DNA from: Halomonas sp. SpR8
Lineage (GTDB): Bacteria > Pseudomonadota > Gammaproteobacteria > Pseudomonadales > Halomonadaceae
Assembly (NCBI RefSeq): GCF_031010195.1
Contig: NZ_JAUAMC010000001.1
Span: 434,001 to 498,000 of the forward strand
DNA: 64,000 nucleotides
Reading direction: 5' to 3'
In this document: piece after piece, positions 9,525 through 18,270 of the stretch
Position numbering within the stretch: the first letter of the stretch is position 1
How the letters are laid out: each line of letters begins with the position of its first letter
The notes under the pieces: generated by a model
Told to the model about the DNA's origin: nothing
Databases searched by the model: none
Seen by the model: only the letters and a program-made list of their open reading frames with translations
Position numbers and translations under genes: made by a program

Positions 9525-11231
9525 ATGATGTTGACTGATCCTGCAAAAAAGTACCGCCCCTTTGTGGCCGTTGATTTGCCCGACCGCCAATGGCCGAGCC
9601 AGCGTATTGAAACAGCGCCTATCTGGTGCAGCGTTGACCTTCGCGATGGTAATCAGTCGCTGATTGATCCTATGGATCAGGAGCGCAAGCAGCGCTTATT
9701 CGACATGCTGCTAAGCGTGGGTTTTAAACAGATAGAAGTAGGCTTTCCGTCGGCATCGCAAACGGATTTTGATTTTGTCCGCTCGCTGATTGAGCAGGAT
9801 AAAATTCCCGAAGACGTGACCATTCAGGTACTGACCCAGGCGCGCCCGCACTTGATTGAACGTACCTTTGAAGCGCTTCAGGGGGCCAAAAACGCCATCG
9901 TCCACGTCTATAACGCCACCGATCCCATGTTTCGCCGGGTGGTGTTTAACGTGGATAAGCCTGAATGCGTCCAAATTGCCGTGGAGGCGACTCAGCATAT
10001 TCGCGCGCAGATGGAGGCAGCACCGGCAACCAACTGGACTTTTCAGTACTCGCCAGAGCTGTTTACCACTACTGAGATGGATTTCGCCGTTGAAATCGTC
10101 GAAGCGGTCATGGATGCTTACGGATCCAGCGCCGATAAACCCATGATCGTTAATCTGCCGGCCACGGTAGAAGTCGCACCGCCAAATAACTACGCCGATC
10201 AAATTGAGTGGTTCTGCCGCCACGTCAAAAATCGTGATCATCTGATTGTCAGCGTTCACCCGCACAACGACCGCGGTACCGGCGTAGCGGCCGCCGAGCT
10301 AACGTTGATGGCGGGTGCTGATCGTGTTGAAGGTACCCTGTTCGGGAACGGTGAGCGCACCGGCAACGTCGATATCGTTACCTTGGCAATGAACATGTAC
10401 ACCCAAGGCGTTAACCCGCAGCTCGATTTTTCCAATATCACGCCCATCATGCGTGAAGTGGAGTACTGTAACCAACTGCCGGTGCACCCTCGCCATCCTT
10501 ATGTGGGCGATCTGGTATTTACTGCCTTCTCTGGCTCCCATCAGGACGCGATCAAAAAGGGCATGGCGGACCGCCGCGCGAATCCAGACGCATTGTGGGA
10601 TGTGCCGTATCTACCTATCGACCCTCTGGATGTAGGCCGCAGCTACGAAGCGGTTATTCGGGTTAACAGCCAGTCGGGCAAGGGCGGTGTTTCCTATCTG
10701 TTGGAACAAGAACACGGAATCGAGCTGCCGCGGCGGCTTTCCATCGAATTCAGTCAGGTGGTGCAGGAAGTGGCTGAGCGCACAGGTAAAGAAATCACCT
10801 CACAAATGATTTATCAGGCTTTTGCCGATGAGTATTTGGAGCAGCGGGCGCCCTTTGCATTAGTTAATCACCGTTTGTCATCTGAACCTGACAGCCCCAA
10901 AGTAACGCTGGACGCCGTGGTCGAACAAAACGGCGAACGACAAGCCCTCAACGGCGAAGGTAACGGTCCGCTTGCAGCGTTTGTAAAGGCACTGGCCGCG
11001 GCCGGGCACGATGTAGAAATCATCGACTACCACGAACACTCTCGTGGCCAGGGCGCCGATGCGGAAGCCATTGCTTACGTGGAAGTGCGTATCGATGGCA
11101 ACGCGGTGTTTGGCGTAGGCACTGACGAGAGCATTACCAGTGCCTCCATGAAGGGCGTTCTTAGTGCCATCAATCGCCACCACTCCACCCAGCCTGCGGC
11201 GGCGAATGTAACGGCGGAGACGTTGGGATAA
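9525..11231 (+). CDS. leuA: 2-isopropylmalate synthase LeuA (long form)
   Basis: LeuA condenses acetyl-CoA with 2-oxoisovalerate in the first committed step of leucine synthesis. The 568-residue protein has the catalytic TIM-barrel motif DLRDGNQ at 38-44 and the metal-binding HPHNDRGTG motif near residue 245. An FGNGERTGN loop follows, and a C-terminal LeuA allosteric domain (about 440-560) is expected to give feedback control by leucine. The N-terminal extension and overall sequence match the long LeuA subclass found in pseudomonads and actinobacteria. AGGAG at 9513-9517 precedes two ATGs (9525, 9528), and either could serve. No leucine-rich leader peptide is visible upstream. Confidence 0.96.
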   Translation: MMLTDPAKKYRPFVAVDLPDRQWPSQRIETAPIWCSVDLRDGNQSLIDPMDQERKQRLFDMLLSVGFKQIEVGFPSASQTDFDFVRSLIEQDKIPEDVTIQVLTQARPHLIERTFEALQGAKNAIVHVYNATDPMFRRVVFNVDKPECVQIAVEATQHIRAQMEAAPATNWTFQYSPELFTTTEMDFAVEIVEAVMDAYGSSADKPMIVNLPATVEVAPPNNYADQIEWFCRHVKNRDHLIVSVHPHNDRGTGVAAAELTLMAGADRVEGTLFGNGERTGNVDIVTLAMNMYTQGVNPQLDFSNITPIMREVEYCNQLPVHPRHPYVGDLVFTAFSGSHQDAIKKGMADRRANPDALWDVPYLPIDPLDVGRSYEAVIRVNSQSGKGGVSYLLEQEHGIELPRRLSIEFSQVVQEVAERTGKEITSQMIYQAFADEYLEQRAPFALVNHRLSSEPDSPKVTLDAVVEQNGERQALNGEGNGPLAAFVKALAAAGHDVEIIDYHEHSRGQGADAEAIAYVEVRIDGNAVFGVGTDESITSASMKGVLSAINRHHSTQPAAANVTAETLG

Positions 11232-11299
11232 TCAGGCGTTAGTCCAGCGTACTCAAAGGCAAGTCGAAGAGACTAACTAAGAACAGAAGACTGAACATA

Positions 11300-11327
11300 A
11301 ACGGGGCGGCCTCAAGGCCGCCCCGTT
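11300..11327. terminator. Terminator between leuA and the PQQ dehydrogenase
   Basis: Perfect 12-base GC-rich stem AACGGGGCGGCC with loop TCAA and matching right arm (11316-11327), between two convergent genes. The flanks are only mildly T-rich, but stem strength supports a bidirectional terminator. Confidence 0.8.
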
Positions 11328-11353
11328 AGTCTTCTATTGAACAATCGAGAGAG

Positions 11354-13348
11354 TTATTCCGGCAGGGCGTAAACCGCAACCTGATCGCCCACCTGATCTT
11401 TCAAGATGCTGTTGCCACCGGAAACAAAGGCGACATATTGGCGACCGTTGTACTCGTAGATGGCAGGGTTCGAGACAGAAGGGGCCTCGGTCTGATCCGA
11501 CCACAGCTCATCGCCGGTTTCCAGGGAGTAGGCACGCACCTTGGCATCCATGGAAGCGCCAATAAAGATAACGTTGCCAGCGGTTACCGCTGGGCCACCG
11601 ATAGTGGGCGACCCCCAGCTCTCGGGCATAAAGAAGCCGTACTGTTGCGATGCGCCCACCGGGCGACGCCATTTGATATCACCTGTCGTCATATCAAGGG
11701 CAACAAGCTCACCAAAGGGTGGTTCCCAGCAGGGCATGCCCAACCGATTGAGTGCGACTTCTAAACGCATCCCATAGGGCGCGCCTTCCTGGGGAGCAAA
11801 GCCGCTTTCATTGCCCGATCCGCTATCGGCTTTTTCATAATCTTCGCGATTATAGAGCTTGATGTATTGCACGATATGCGAGGTATTGACGATCGCTGTC
11901 TGGCTCTCGGGATCGAAGGCTACGCCGCCCCACTGAACGCCGCCCGCACTGATGGGGTAGCCAAGCGTGCCTTCGCCTTGGGTTGTTGGTGGGGTGTACA
12001 TGCCTTCATAGCTGAGGTCATCCCAGAGCGCCGAGCACTCACCGAAGCTGGCCACATCAGCCAACGCCCATACTTTGGGTTTTTCTGACTGATCTAACAG
12101 GGGGGCCGGTTTAGTCGGGAAGGGCTGTGTTGGGGCGTAAACTTCGCCCTCGATCAAACCGTCACCACTTGGCACCGGGCGCTCCTCAATCGGCCATACA
12201 TCCTCGCCGGTTTCGCGATTAACCACGAATAGAAAGCCCATTTTGGTCGCCTGAATCAGCGCAGGGATCTCTTCGCCATCGACGGTAAGGTCCATTAGTG
12301 TTGGGGCTGAGTTAATGTCGTAATCCCATATATCGTGGTGCACCCATTGGCGCGACCAAACCACTTCACCGGTCTCAATATCCACGGCGGTGGTCGATGT
12401 GCCCAGCGGCACCTCTTCGGTGCGGTTGCCGCCCCAGTAGTTCGGCGAAGGGGAGGAGACCGGCAAATAGACCAGGCCAAGCTCTTCATCGGCGGACATG
12501 TGCGTCCAAACATTGGCGGTACCGCTCTGCTCACGCATTTCATCAGAGAGTGCCTGGAACGTCCATTCGAGCTCTCCGGTGCGGGCATTGATTGAGAAGA
12601 CGGTGCCAGGGGGCGCCTCTTCATAGGCCCAGTCCATGCCTGCCCAGCCTAAAATCAGATGGTCTCCCACCACGGTAGGTGGTTGTAGCAGCGACAACGG
12701 CCATTTTTCATTGGTGTCATTCCACTGATTGGCGTCGAGCACGCCATTATCAGCAAAGCTTTCGCACAGCTCGCCGCTATTGGCATCGACCGCGAACAGT
12801 TGGGCATCCATGGTGCCCATATAGATAATTTTCTGGCAGGACTCATCCGCTTCCGGTTCGTCCGCTTCCCAATAAGCGACACCGCGATTCTTCAAGGCAG
12901 GCTGCGTCAGTGCCTCAAGAGAGGATTGGGTGTCGAAGCTCCACTTCTCTTCACCGCTACCGGGATCTAATGCAAGGATTCGATAGAATGGTGTGCCGAT
13001 ATACAGCGTGTCGTTGGCAAACACCGGCGTGGCAGACCAGACCGTCGCGGGTAAATCCCCTGAACCATCCGCAACATCGCCGGTATGCACTTCCCAGACT
13101 TTTTCCAATTCGCCAACATTGTCGGCATTAATCTGATCAAGCGGACTATATTTCTGGGCGTTAAGCTGACCATGAAAACTGTCCCAGGTCGGCTCTCCAG
13201 GTACCAGTGGAATCGCTGCTGTTGGCTCAGAGCTCTCTTGAGCTAGCAGCGCCGAGGGCGTTAGGCAAAGAGCCAAAGCGGTGATTGTGCCCAGGCCTGA
13301 GGTGAAGGAGCTGAATTGAGTCCTTTTGGAAAATAAGCAAGACGGCAT
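11354..13348 (-). CDS. PQQ-dependent dehydrogenase, glucose/quinate/shikimate family, catalytic domain only
   Basis: A 664-residue quinoprotein related to the periplasmic part of membrane glucose dehydrogenase (Gcd). Residues 1-36 form a signal peptide ending ALLAQ. From about residue 50 the eight-bladed propeller begins (KYSPLDQINADNV). The conserved active-site segment HHDIWDYD is at 337-344, with D342 and K369 aligning with the catalytic Asp466 and Lys493 described for E. coli Gcd. WGGNRT and GGVQWGG are also Gcd blocks. The usual N-terminal five-helix anchor is absent; a small membrane protein is encoded 10 bases upstream instead. The protein would oxidise a sugar or polyol in the periplasm. 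The substrate cannot be read from the sequence, and no PQQ synthesis genes are in the window. Confidence 0.88.
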   Translation of the reverse strand: MPSCLFSKRTQFSSFTSGLGTITALALCLTPSALLAQESSEPTAAIPLVPGEPTWDSFHGQLNAQKYSPLDQINADNVGELEKVWEVHTGDVADGSGDLPATVWSATPVFANDTLYIGTPFYRILALDPGSGEEKWSFDTQSSLEALTQPALKNRGVAYWEADEPEADESCQKIIYMGTMDAQLFAVDANSGELCESFADNGVLDANQWNDTNEKWPLSLLQPPTVVGDHLILGWAGMDWAYEEAPPGTVFSINARTGELEWTFQALSDEMREQSGTANVWTHMSADEELGLVYLPVSSPSPNYWGGNRTEEVPLGTSTTAVDIETGEVVWSRQWVHHDIWDYDINSAPTLMDLTVDGEEIPALIQATKMGFLFVVNRETGEDVWPIEERPVPSGDGLIEGEVYAPTQPFPTKPAPLLDQSEKPKVWALADVASFGECSALWDDLSYEGMYTPPTTQGEGTLGYPISAGGVQWGGVAFDPESQTAIVNTSHIVQYIKLYNREDYEKADSGSGNESGFAPQEGAPYGMRLEVALNRLGMPCWEPPFGELVALDMTTGDIKWRRPVGASQQYGFFMPESWGSPTIGGPAVTAGNVIFIGASMDAKVRAYSLETGDELWSDQTEAPSVSNPAIYEYNGRQYVAFVSGGNSILKDQVGDQVAVYALPE

Positions 13349-13358
13349 GAATGGCTCC

Positions 13359-13724
13359 TCAAGAGTGGATTAGGCGAGCTTGGCGCGAGGGGAGGATAAT
13401 ATCGAGTATCAGGCCAACAAGACCGACGACCATCGCAACGCAGATCCACCACTGATGGAGAAGTATTCCAGCGAAAAATGTCCCGACCAGACCTAATAGG
13501 ATAAGTACTCGCAGGGTAATGGAAGCGCCACGCCCTTTTACAGTAGCGAGAAGTAGGGCCAACACTACCAGCGCGATACAGGCCACAATAGCCACCAGCG
13601 CGCCGAGCGTTCCGGTAACTCCGGTCAGAGGGGCGAAATAAGCGTATAGAGCGATGGCAAGCCCGGCGAGTGAGGCGACTAGAAGCACGATTGAGCTTGT
13701 CTTAGAAGAGAGAGAGGGCGACAT
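13359..13724 (-). CDS. Small four-helix membrane protein, putative detached anchor of the PQQ dehydrogenase
   Basis: A 121-residue hydrophobic protein with four predicted membrane segments (about residues 12-30, 35-57, 66-86, 89-109 from the chosen start). It has little hydrophilic sequence and a short basic tail. I prefer the ATG at 13724, which has an AGTAGG stretch about 9 bases upstream, over the ATG at 13760, which has no ribosome-binding site. The gene ends 10 bases before the PQQ dehydrogenase, so the two form an operon. Its size and topology resemble the N-terminal membrane domain that is fused to the propeller in standard membrane glucose dehydrogenases. That it acts as the quinone-facing anchor in trans is my inference; I do not recognise a named family. 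Confidence 0.75.
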   Translation of the reverse strand: MSPSLSSKTSSIVLLVASLAGLAIALYAYFAPLTGVTGTLGALVAIVACIALVVLALLLATVKGRGASITLRVLILLGLVGTFFAGILLHQWWICVAMVVGLVGLILDIILPSRQARLIHS

Positions 13725-13790
13725 AGCATATGGCCTACTGGTAAGTGAAAAACCCGGCATTGAGGCTAAGTCAATGTCGTTAGCATGTTA

Positions 13791-13796
13791 ACTATA
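13791..13796 (-). promoter_or_regulatory. Possible -10 box of the PQQ dehydrogenase operon
   Basis: On the minus strand TATAGT lies about 65 bases ahead of the preferred start. No good -35 is found at the right spacing; the 13-bp repeats begin about 30 bases further upstream, which would fit an activator-dependent promoter. Confidence 0.3.
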
Positions 13797-13828
13797 GCAG
13801 TTTAAGGTGATTGTTTCGACCTATGTAT

Positions 13829-13867
13829 ACCTGTTTAGTGGACCTGTTTAGTACACCTGTATGGAAA
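13829..13867. repeat. Three 13-bp tandem repeats upstream of the PQQ dehydrogenase operon
   Basis: ACCTGT recurs at 13829, 13842 and 13855 with an exact 13-base period. The first two copies share 11 bases (ACCTGTTTAGT) and the third diverges after the core. They lie in the 181-base gap between the epmB 3' end and the operon start, so they are candidates for regulator binding sites. Confidence 0.6.
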
Positions 13868-13941
13868 AGCAAAGAGATCCACCTCAAGCGCCATAATTAC
13901 AAGTTTAGCGCTTAGGATGAATGTGTGACGTTTGATCAGTG

Positions 13942-14964
13942 TTAAAGCGGCGTTTTGCTTGCCTTGCCAGGGATTTCCCGCACTAGCCGCGGCATTAAGA
14001 AACCCGGCAAATGGTTGCGTAACGCAGCCACCAGCGCGCGGGCTTCTTCATCCGAGATATCAAAATGCGCAGCGCCCTGCACGGGGTCTAATACATGTAG
14101 GTAATAGGGCAAAATGCCCGCTTCAAATAGCCGTTCCGACAGTGTAGCTAAGGTCGTCACGTCGTCGTTAACATCACGCAGCAGGACGCTCTGGTTAAGA
14201 AGTGTTACCCCGGCTTGTTTCAGGCGAGCACAGGCATCAATGACGGCTTGGTCAATCTCGTTGGCGTGGTTAATATGCAGCACCACGACTTTTTGAAAGC
14301 GGGTCGATGCTAGCCAGCCAAGTAAGGCGTCATCAACCCGGTCGGGAATGACCACCGGTAGGCGGGTATGAATGCGCAGCCTTGTAAGGTGCTGGATGCC
14401 TTCTAACTGCGCTACCAGCCAAGCCAACTGACGATCGCTGGCGGCCAGCGGGTCGCCGCCAGAGAGGATCACTTCATGAATGGTAATATCGTGACGTAAG
14501 TAGTCGAGGGCTTCCTGCCACTGCGCTCTAGAAGGTGAGTTGTCGCTATAGGGAAAATGGCGGCGAAAACAGTAGCGGCAGTTGATAGCGCAAGTCGGGC
14601 TGGCGATCAGCAGTACCCGGCCCGCATACTTATGAATCAGCCCTTTAGCGGGTTGGTGGTCGGCCTCTTTAAGGGGGTCAACGACATAGCCCTGAGGCGT
14701 GTGCGCTTCCTCGCCTAGCGGTATTACTTGGCGTAGCAGCGGGTCGTTTATATCGGCATAGGCTATTCTGCTGAGATACGCTTCTGGCACGCATACCTTA
14801 AACAGTTCGTGACCTATTTGGGCGCCTGTCAACCAATCGTGGCTGAGCCCTAGCCGTTCGCAAAGTGCTCGTGGGTCGCGAATGGCATGGGAGAGTTGCT
14901 GTTGCCACGAGGGGGATGCCTGGTCAGACGCCTGCTTGGCGACGACAATAATGTTCTCCTGCAA
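13942..14964 (-). CDS. epmB: EF-P lysine 2,3-aminomutase EpmB
   Basis: EpmB is a radical-SAM, PLP-dependent aminomutase. It converts (S)-alpha-lysine to (R)-beta-lysine, which EpmA attaches to elongation factor P. From the start chosen the protein has 340 residues, close to the E. coli enzyme. The radical SAM cysteines are C125, C129 and C132 (CAINCRYCF), followed by EVILSGGDPL and the PLP-lysine region near HVLDPVQGAAHF. I place the start at a TTG (14964) because AAGGAGG lies 5 bases upstream. The reading frame stays open to 15060, but that extension would run to within two bases of the efp start and lacks similarity to the family. It is divergent from efp. Confidence 0.92.
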   Translation of the reverse strand: MQENIIVVAKQASDQASPSWQQQLSHAIRDPRALCERLGLSHDWLTGAQIGHELFKVCVPEAYLSRIAYADINDPLLRQVIPLGEEAHTPQGYVVDPLKEADHQPAKGLIHKYAGRVLLIASPTCAINCRYCFRRHFPYSDNSPSRAQWQEALDYLRHDITIHEVILSGGDPLAASDRQLAWLVAQLEGIQHLTRLRIHTRLPVVIPDRVDDALLGWLASTRFQKVVVLHINHANEIDQAVIDACARLKQAGVTLLNQSVLLRDVNDDVTTLATLSERLFEAGILPYYLHVLDPVQGAAHFDISDEEARALVAALRNHLPGFLMPRLVREIPGKASKTPL

Positions 14965-15061
14965 AAAGCCCTCCTTCGGGTTATCATGCGGCGCACAGAT
15001 CATAGCGTGAAGCTGCGGCTTCGCAGACAAAGTCGTTAAGAATAGGTAATTGAGAGGCAAT

Positions 15062-15628
15062 ATGGCGAGTTATTCTACCAATGAATTTAAAGGCGGTCTG
15101 AAAGTAATGCTCGATGGCGACCCTTGTTCGATCGTTGAGAACGAGCTGGTTAAGCCGGGTAAGGGGCAGGCGTTTAACCGCGTTAAGCTGCGCAACCTGA
15201 TGACTGGCCGTGTCGGCGAGCGGACTTTTAAATCCGGTGACTCGCTGGAAGGCGCCGATGTAATGGATCTAGAGATGGAGTATCTCTACACCGATGGCGA
15301 CATGTGGCACTTTATGAAGACCGATGGCTCCTTCGAGCAGTACGCGGTAGAGAAAAAAGCGTTGGGGGACACTGAAAAATGGCTCAAGGAGCAGGTGCCC
15401 TACATCATTACCCTGTGGAATGATAAGGCAATTTCCGTGACGCCGCCGAACTTCATCGAGCTGGAAGTCGTTGAAACGGATCCCGGCTTGAAAGGCGATA
15501 CCGCACAGGGTGGCTCTAAACCTGCGACGCTATCATCTGGTGCAGTGGTCCGCGTACCGCTGTTTATCAACCAGGGTGAGGTGCTGAAAATTGATACGCG
15601 CAGTGGCGACTACGTCTCCCGCGCTTAA
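15062..15628 (+). CDS. efp: Elongation factor P
   Basis: EF-P rescues ribosomes stalled at polyproline stretches by entering the E site. The protein is 188 residues, exactly the family length, with the KOW-like domain I and two OB-fold domains. The loop KPGKGQAF places lysine 34 at the tip, the residue that EpmA beta-lysylates. The start at ATG 15062 follows GAGAGG and removes four residues from a longer reading from TTG at 15050. The genes for both core modifying enzymes flank it (epmB divergent, epmA downstream). A hairpin after the gene separates it from epmA. Confidence 0.97.
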   Translation: MASYSTNEFKGGLKVMLDGDPCSIVENELVKPGKGQAFNRVKLRNLMTGRVGERTFKSGDSLEGADVMDLEMEYLYTDGDMWHFMKTDGSFEQYAVEKKALGDTEKWLKEQVPYIITLWNDKAISVTPPNFIELEVVETDPGLKGDTAQGGSKPATLSSGAVVRVPLFINQGEVLKIDTRSGDYVSRA

Positions 15629-15669
15629 TGACTTTTCACCACTAGCTCTATTTGCTGGCCCGATTAGAT

Positions 15670-15696
15670 GGCCACGCCTTGTGCGTGGCCATTTTA
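15670..15696 (+). terminator. Hairpin terminator after efp
   Basis: Stem GGCCACGC (15670-15677), 5-base loop, GCGTGGCC (15683-15690), then ATTTTA. The T-tract is weak, so some read-through into epmA is likely. Confidence 0.65.
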
Positions 15697-15725
15697 CTTG
15701 GCAACCGTGTGTCTAAGGAGTAGTG

Positions 15726-16706
15726 ATGGCCATTGATTGGCAACCCTCAGCGTCAATTGAAACGCTGCACGAGCGAGCGCGGTTATTGGTCCAAGTGCGC
15801 GCGTTTTTTGCCCAACGTGATGTGCTGGAAGTAGAAACGCCGGTGCTTGGGCAAGGTGGCAGCACGGATGTTCACTTGGTGTCACTTCACACCTTAGCAC
15901 GCACGGATAAAGGTCAGCGCCGTCTCTGGCTACAAACCTCCCCTGAATTTCATATGAAGCGGCTGCTTGCCGCTGGCAGTGGGCCGATCTTTCAGCTCGC
16001 GAGAAGTTTTCGTGATGGTGAAGTAGGTGGGCGCCATAACATCGAATTCACCATGCTTGAGTGGTATCGGCCACAGTTTACGCTGGAAAAGCTGATTGAT
16101 GAGACCGCTACCCTGATCATGACGCTGCTACCCAGTTTTCCCGGCCCGCTTGTGCATTATCGCTACCGGGAGTTGTTTCATACTCACTTAGACGTCGATC
16201 CCTTCACCACCTCAGTGGAAAAACTGCGTTCGTTGGCCGCTAAACGTGCGCAAATGCCCGCTCAGTCATTTGCTGACGAGGGGCGCGATACCTGCCTTGA
16301 CCTACTGATGAGCGTGGTGATCGAGCCGCAGCTAGGCCAGCAGGAGCTCAGCGTGGTGACTGATTACCCGGCCAGCCAAGCGGCTTTGGCGCGCCGCCAC
16401 CAAGATGTTGACGGTGAGTGGGTAGCATCCCGCTTTGAGGTCTATCTAAACGGTATTGAGCTGGCTAACGGCTACGATGAGCTGACCGATGCGGCTGAGC
16501 AGCGTGCCCGCTTTATTGAAGATAACGCCGAGCGCCGCCGCTTGGGCTTGCCAGAAGTGGATGTCGACGAGCGTCTGCTGGCTGCCCTTGAGCATGGAAT
16601 GCCCGAAGGTGCCGGGGTAGCGCTGGGGATTGATCGCCTTATTCAACTGGCGCTGGGCAAAGCACGCCTGGAAGATGTGCTGGCATTCTCAACGCCTAAT
16701 TGCTAA
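15726..16706 (+). CDS. epmA: EF-P--(R)-beta-lysine ligase EpmA
   Basis: EpmA is a paralogue of the class II lysyl-tRNA synthetase catalytic domain that attaches beta-lysine to lysine 34 of EF-P. The protein is 326 residues and lacks the tRNA anticodon-binding domain, as the family does. Class II motifs are visible: VLEVETPVLG (motif 1), RSFRDGEVGGRHNIEFTMLEWY (motif 2) and GAGVALGIDRL (motif 3). ATG at 15726 has AAGGAG at 15715-15720. It lies about 100 bases after efp with a hairpin between, and is convergent with emrB. Confidence 0.95.
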   Translation: MAIDWQPSASIETLHERARLLVQVRAFFAQRDVLEVETPVLGQGGSTDVHLVSLHTLARTDKGQRRLWLQTSPEFHMKRLLAAGSGPIFQLARSFRDGEVGGRHNIEFTMLEWYRPQFTLEKLIDETATLIMTLLPSFPGPLVHYRYRELFHTHLDVDPFTTSVEKLRSLAAKRAQMPAQSFADEGRDTCLDLLMSVVIEPQLGQQELSVVTDYPASQAALARRHQDVDGEWVASRFEVYLNGIELANGYDELTDAAEQRARFIEDNAERRRLGLPEVDVDERLLAALEHGMPEGAGVALGIDRLIQLALGKARLEDVLAFSTPNC

Positions 16707-16719
16707 GCCGCAACAACGC

Positions 16720-18270
16720 TTATGCCTCAATGCGTTTAAGTAGGAACACTAACGGCACCGTGGCGACGTAGATCAGCCCCAGCCAGGTAAAGATGTCATT
16801 AAAGGCCAGTACTTGGGCCTGCTGTGAGACTCGCTGGGCCAGCATCGCGACGGCGGCGTGGTAGGCATCGGGTACCGAACCCGCGAGCATCGCCTGGTAC
16901 TTGGCGATCTCCGTGACTACCACCTCGCGGCTGGTATCGATGGCCGGAATCAGTTGGTTCCAGTGAAAGTCCTCGCGAATGTCGCGCACGGTATCGAGCA
17001 GCGCCAGCCCGATAGCACCTCCCAGGTTGCGCATTACGCTGAACAGCCCGCTGGCGTTGCCCACCTCGTTGGGCGGCAGAGTGCCCATGGCGATACGCGA
17101 AGCCGGGATGATGCACATAATTAGACCCATGCCGCGTACGATCTGGGGCACGCAGAACTGCCAGAAGCCCGACTCGACGGTGAGGTTGCTGTTCATCATG
17201 GTGCCCACGCCGACCAGTAGTAGGCCAATGAACAGCATAATGCGCAGATCAAGACGGTTGGTCAGTTGGCCGACGACCGGCGCGCACAGAAACATCGTTA
17301 CCCCGGTGACAAACATCACTTGGCCGATCTGCAGGCTTGAATAGCCGCGCACAAAACCGAAGAACAGCGGCATGATGTAGACCAGCCCATAGAGCGCGAT
17401 GCCGATGATAAAGCCCATTCCCGCGCCGATCGCGAAGTTGCGGTTGGCAAAAGCGCGCAGATCGACAATCGGGTGGTCGTGGCGCAAGGTGCGGGTGAAA
17501 AACCACACCCCCGCTACCAGGCAAGTCAGGCTGAGTAGCATGATCTGCTTGCTGGCGAACCAGTCGTCGCCGGGCCCCTCCTCAAGCACGAACTCCAGCG
17601 AGCCGAGAAACAGGGCGATCAGTATCAACCCGATGATGTCCAGGTTGCGCGCCACGGCGTGGTTAGGCTTGTCGATGTCTAAGAACGTCCACGCCGCCCA
17701 GCACACCAGCGCCCCGGGAATCACGTTGGCCAGGAACAGCCAATGCCAGCTTAGCGTTTCGGTGATATAGCCGCCCACAGTGGGGCCGACCGAGGGTGCC
17801 ATGGTCACTACCATGCCGATTACTGCCTGGACGCTGCCCATCACTCGCCGGGGAAAGATCGAAAAGCTCACTGCCTGGGTAATGGGAATCATCGCCCCGC
17901 CCATAAAACCCTGAATGGCGCGCAGTATAATGAGTTGCTCAATTGAGGTGGCCAGGGCGCAGCCGAGGCTCGCCAGGGTGAAGCCGACGCAGGAGAGGGT
18001 GAAGGCTACCCGGGTTGAGAGGATCCGCATCAGCATGCCCGACAGCGGGATCATCACAATTTCGGCGATCAGGTAGGCGGTCTGCACCCAGGAGATCTGA
18101 TCTTCGCTGGCCGACAGACCTGCCTGGATCTCGTTGAGTGAACTGGCGACGATCTGAATATCCAGAATCGCCATAAACATACCGAACACCGCGGCGATGA
18201 AGCCGATGCGCTGCGGCCAGGGCGGCATGTCGCTGACGCCTGCGACTGCACCAGCGGTCACTTTGCTCAC
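16720..18270 (-). CDS. emrB: DHA2-family multidrug efflux permease (EmrB-like)
   Basis: A 516-residue major facilitator with about 14 membrane segments, as in the DHA2 (14-helix) drug:proton antiporters. The motif LDIQIVASSLNEIQAGL in helix 1 and WVQTAYLIAEIVMIPLSG after it are family signatures. RAIQGFMGGAMIPITQA and the helix-5 antiporter motif GPTVGGYITETLSWHWLFL (EmrB motif C) follow. Its ATG overlaps the stop of the HlyD-family gene by four bases, so the pair is coupled. It is expected to work with the periplasmic adaptor and an outer membrane channel to export hydrophobic toxic compounds; the substrate is unknown. Confidence 0.92.
   Translation of the reverse strand: MSKVTAGAVAGVSDMPPWPQRIGFIAAVFGMFMAILDIQIVASSLNEIQAGLSASEDQISWVQTAYLIAEIVMIPLSGMLMRILSTRVAFTLSCVGFTLASLGCALATSIEQLIILRAIQGFMGGAMIPITQAVSFSIFPRRVMGSVQAVIGMVVTMAPSVGPTVGGYITETLSWHWLFLANVIPGALVCWAAWTFLDIDKPNHAVARNLDIIGLILIALFLGSLEFVLEEGPGDDWFASKQIMLLSLTCLVAGVWFFTRTLRHDHPIVDLRAFANRNFAIGAGMGFIIGIALYGLVYIMPLFFGFVRGYSSLQIGQVMFVTGVTMFLCAPVVGQLTNRLDLRIMLFIGLLLVGVGTMMNSNLTVESGFWQFCVPQIVRGMGLIMCIIPASRIAMGTLPPNEVGNASGLFSVMRNLGGAIGLALLDTVRDIREDFHWNQLIPAIDTSREVVVTEIAKYQAMLAGSVPDAYHAAVAMLAQRVSQQAQVLAFNDIFTWLGLIYVATVPLVFLLKRIEA

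Noticed and set aside
9711..10265. 184-codon minus-strand frame inside leuA
   Set aside because: Antisense shadow within a conserved TIM-barrel region.
13829..13867. Possible minimal CRISPR array
   Set aside because: Units are only 13 bases with no unique spacers and no cas genes; better read as tandem regulatory or slippage repeats.
15062..16706. epmA as lysyl-tRNA synthetase LysS
   Set aside because: It lacks the N-terminal anticodon-binding domain, is only 326 residues and sits beside efp and epmB.
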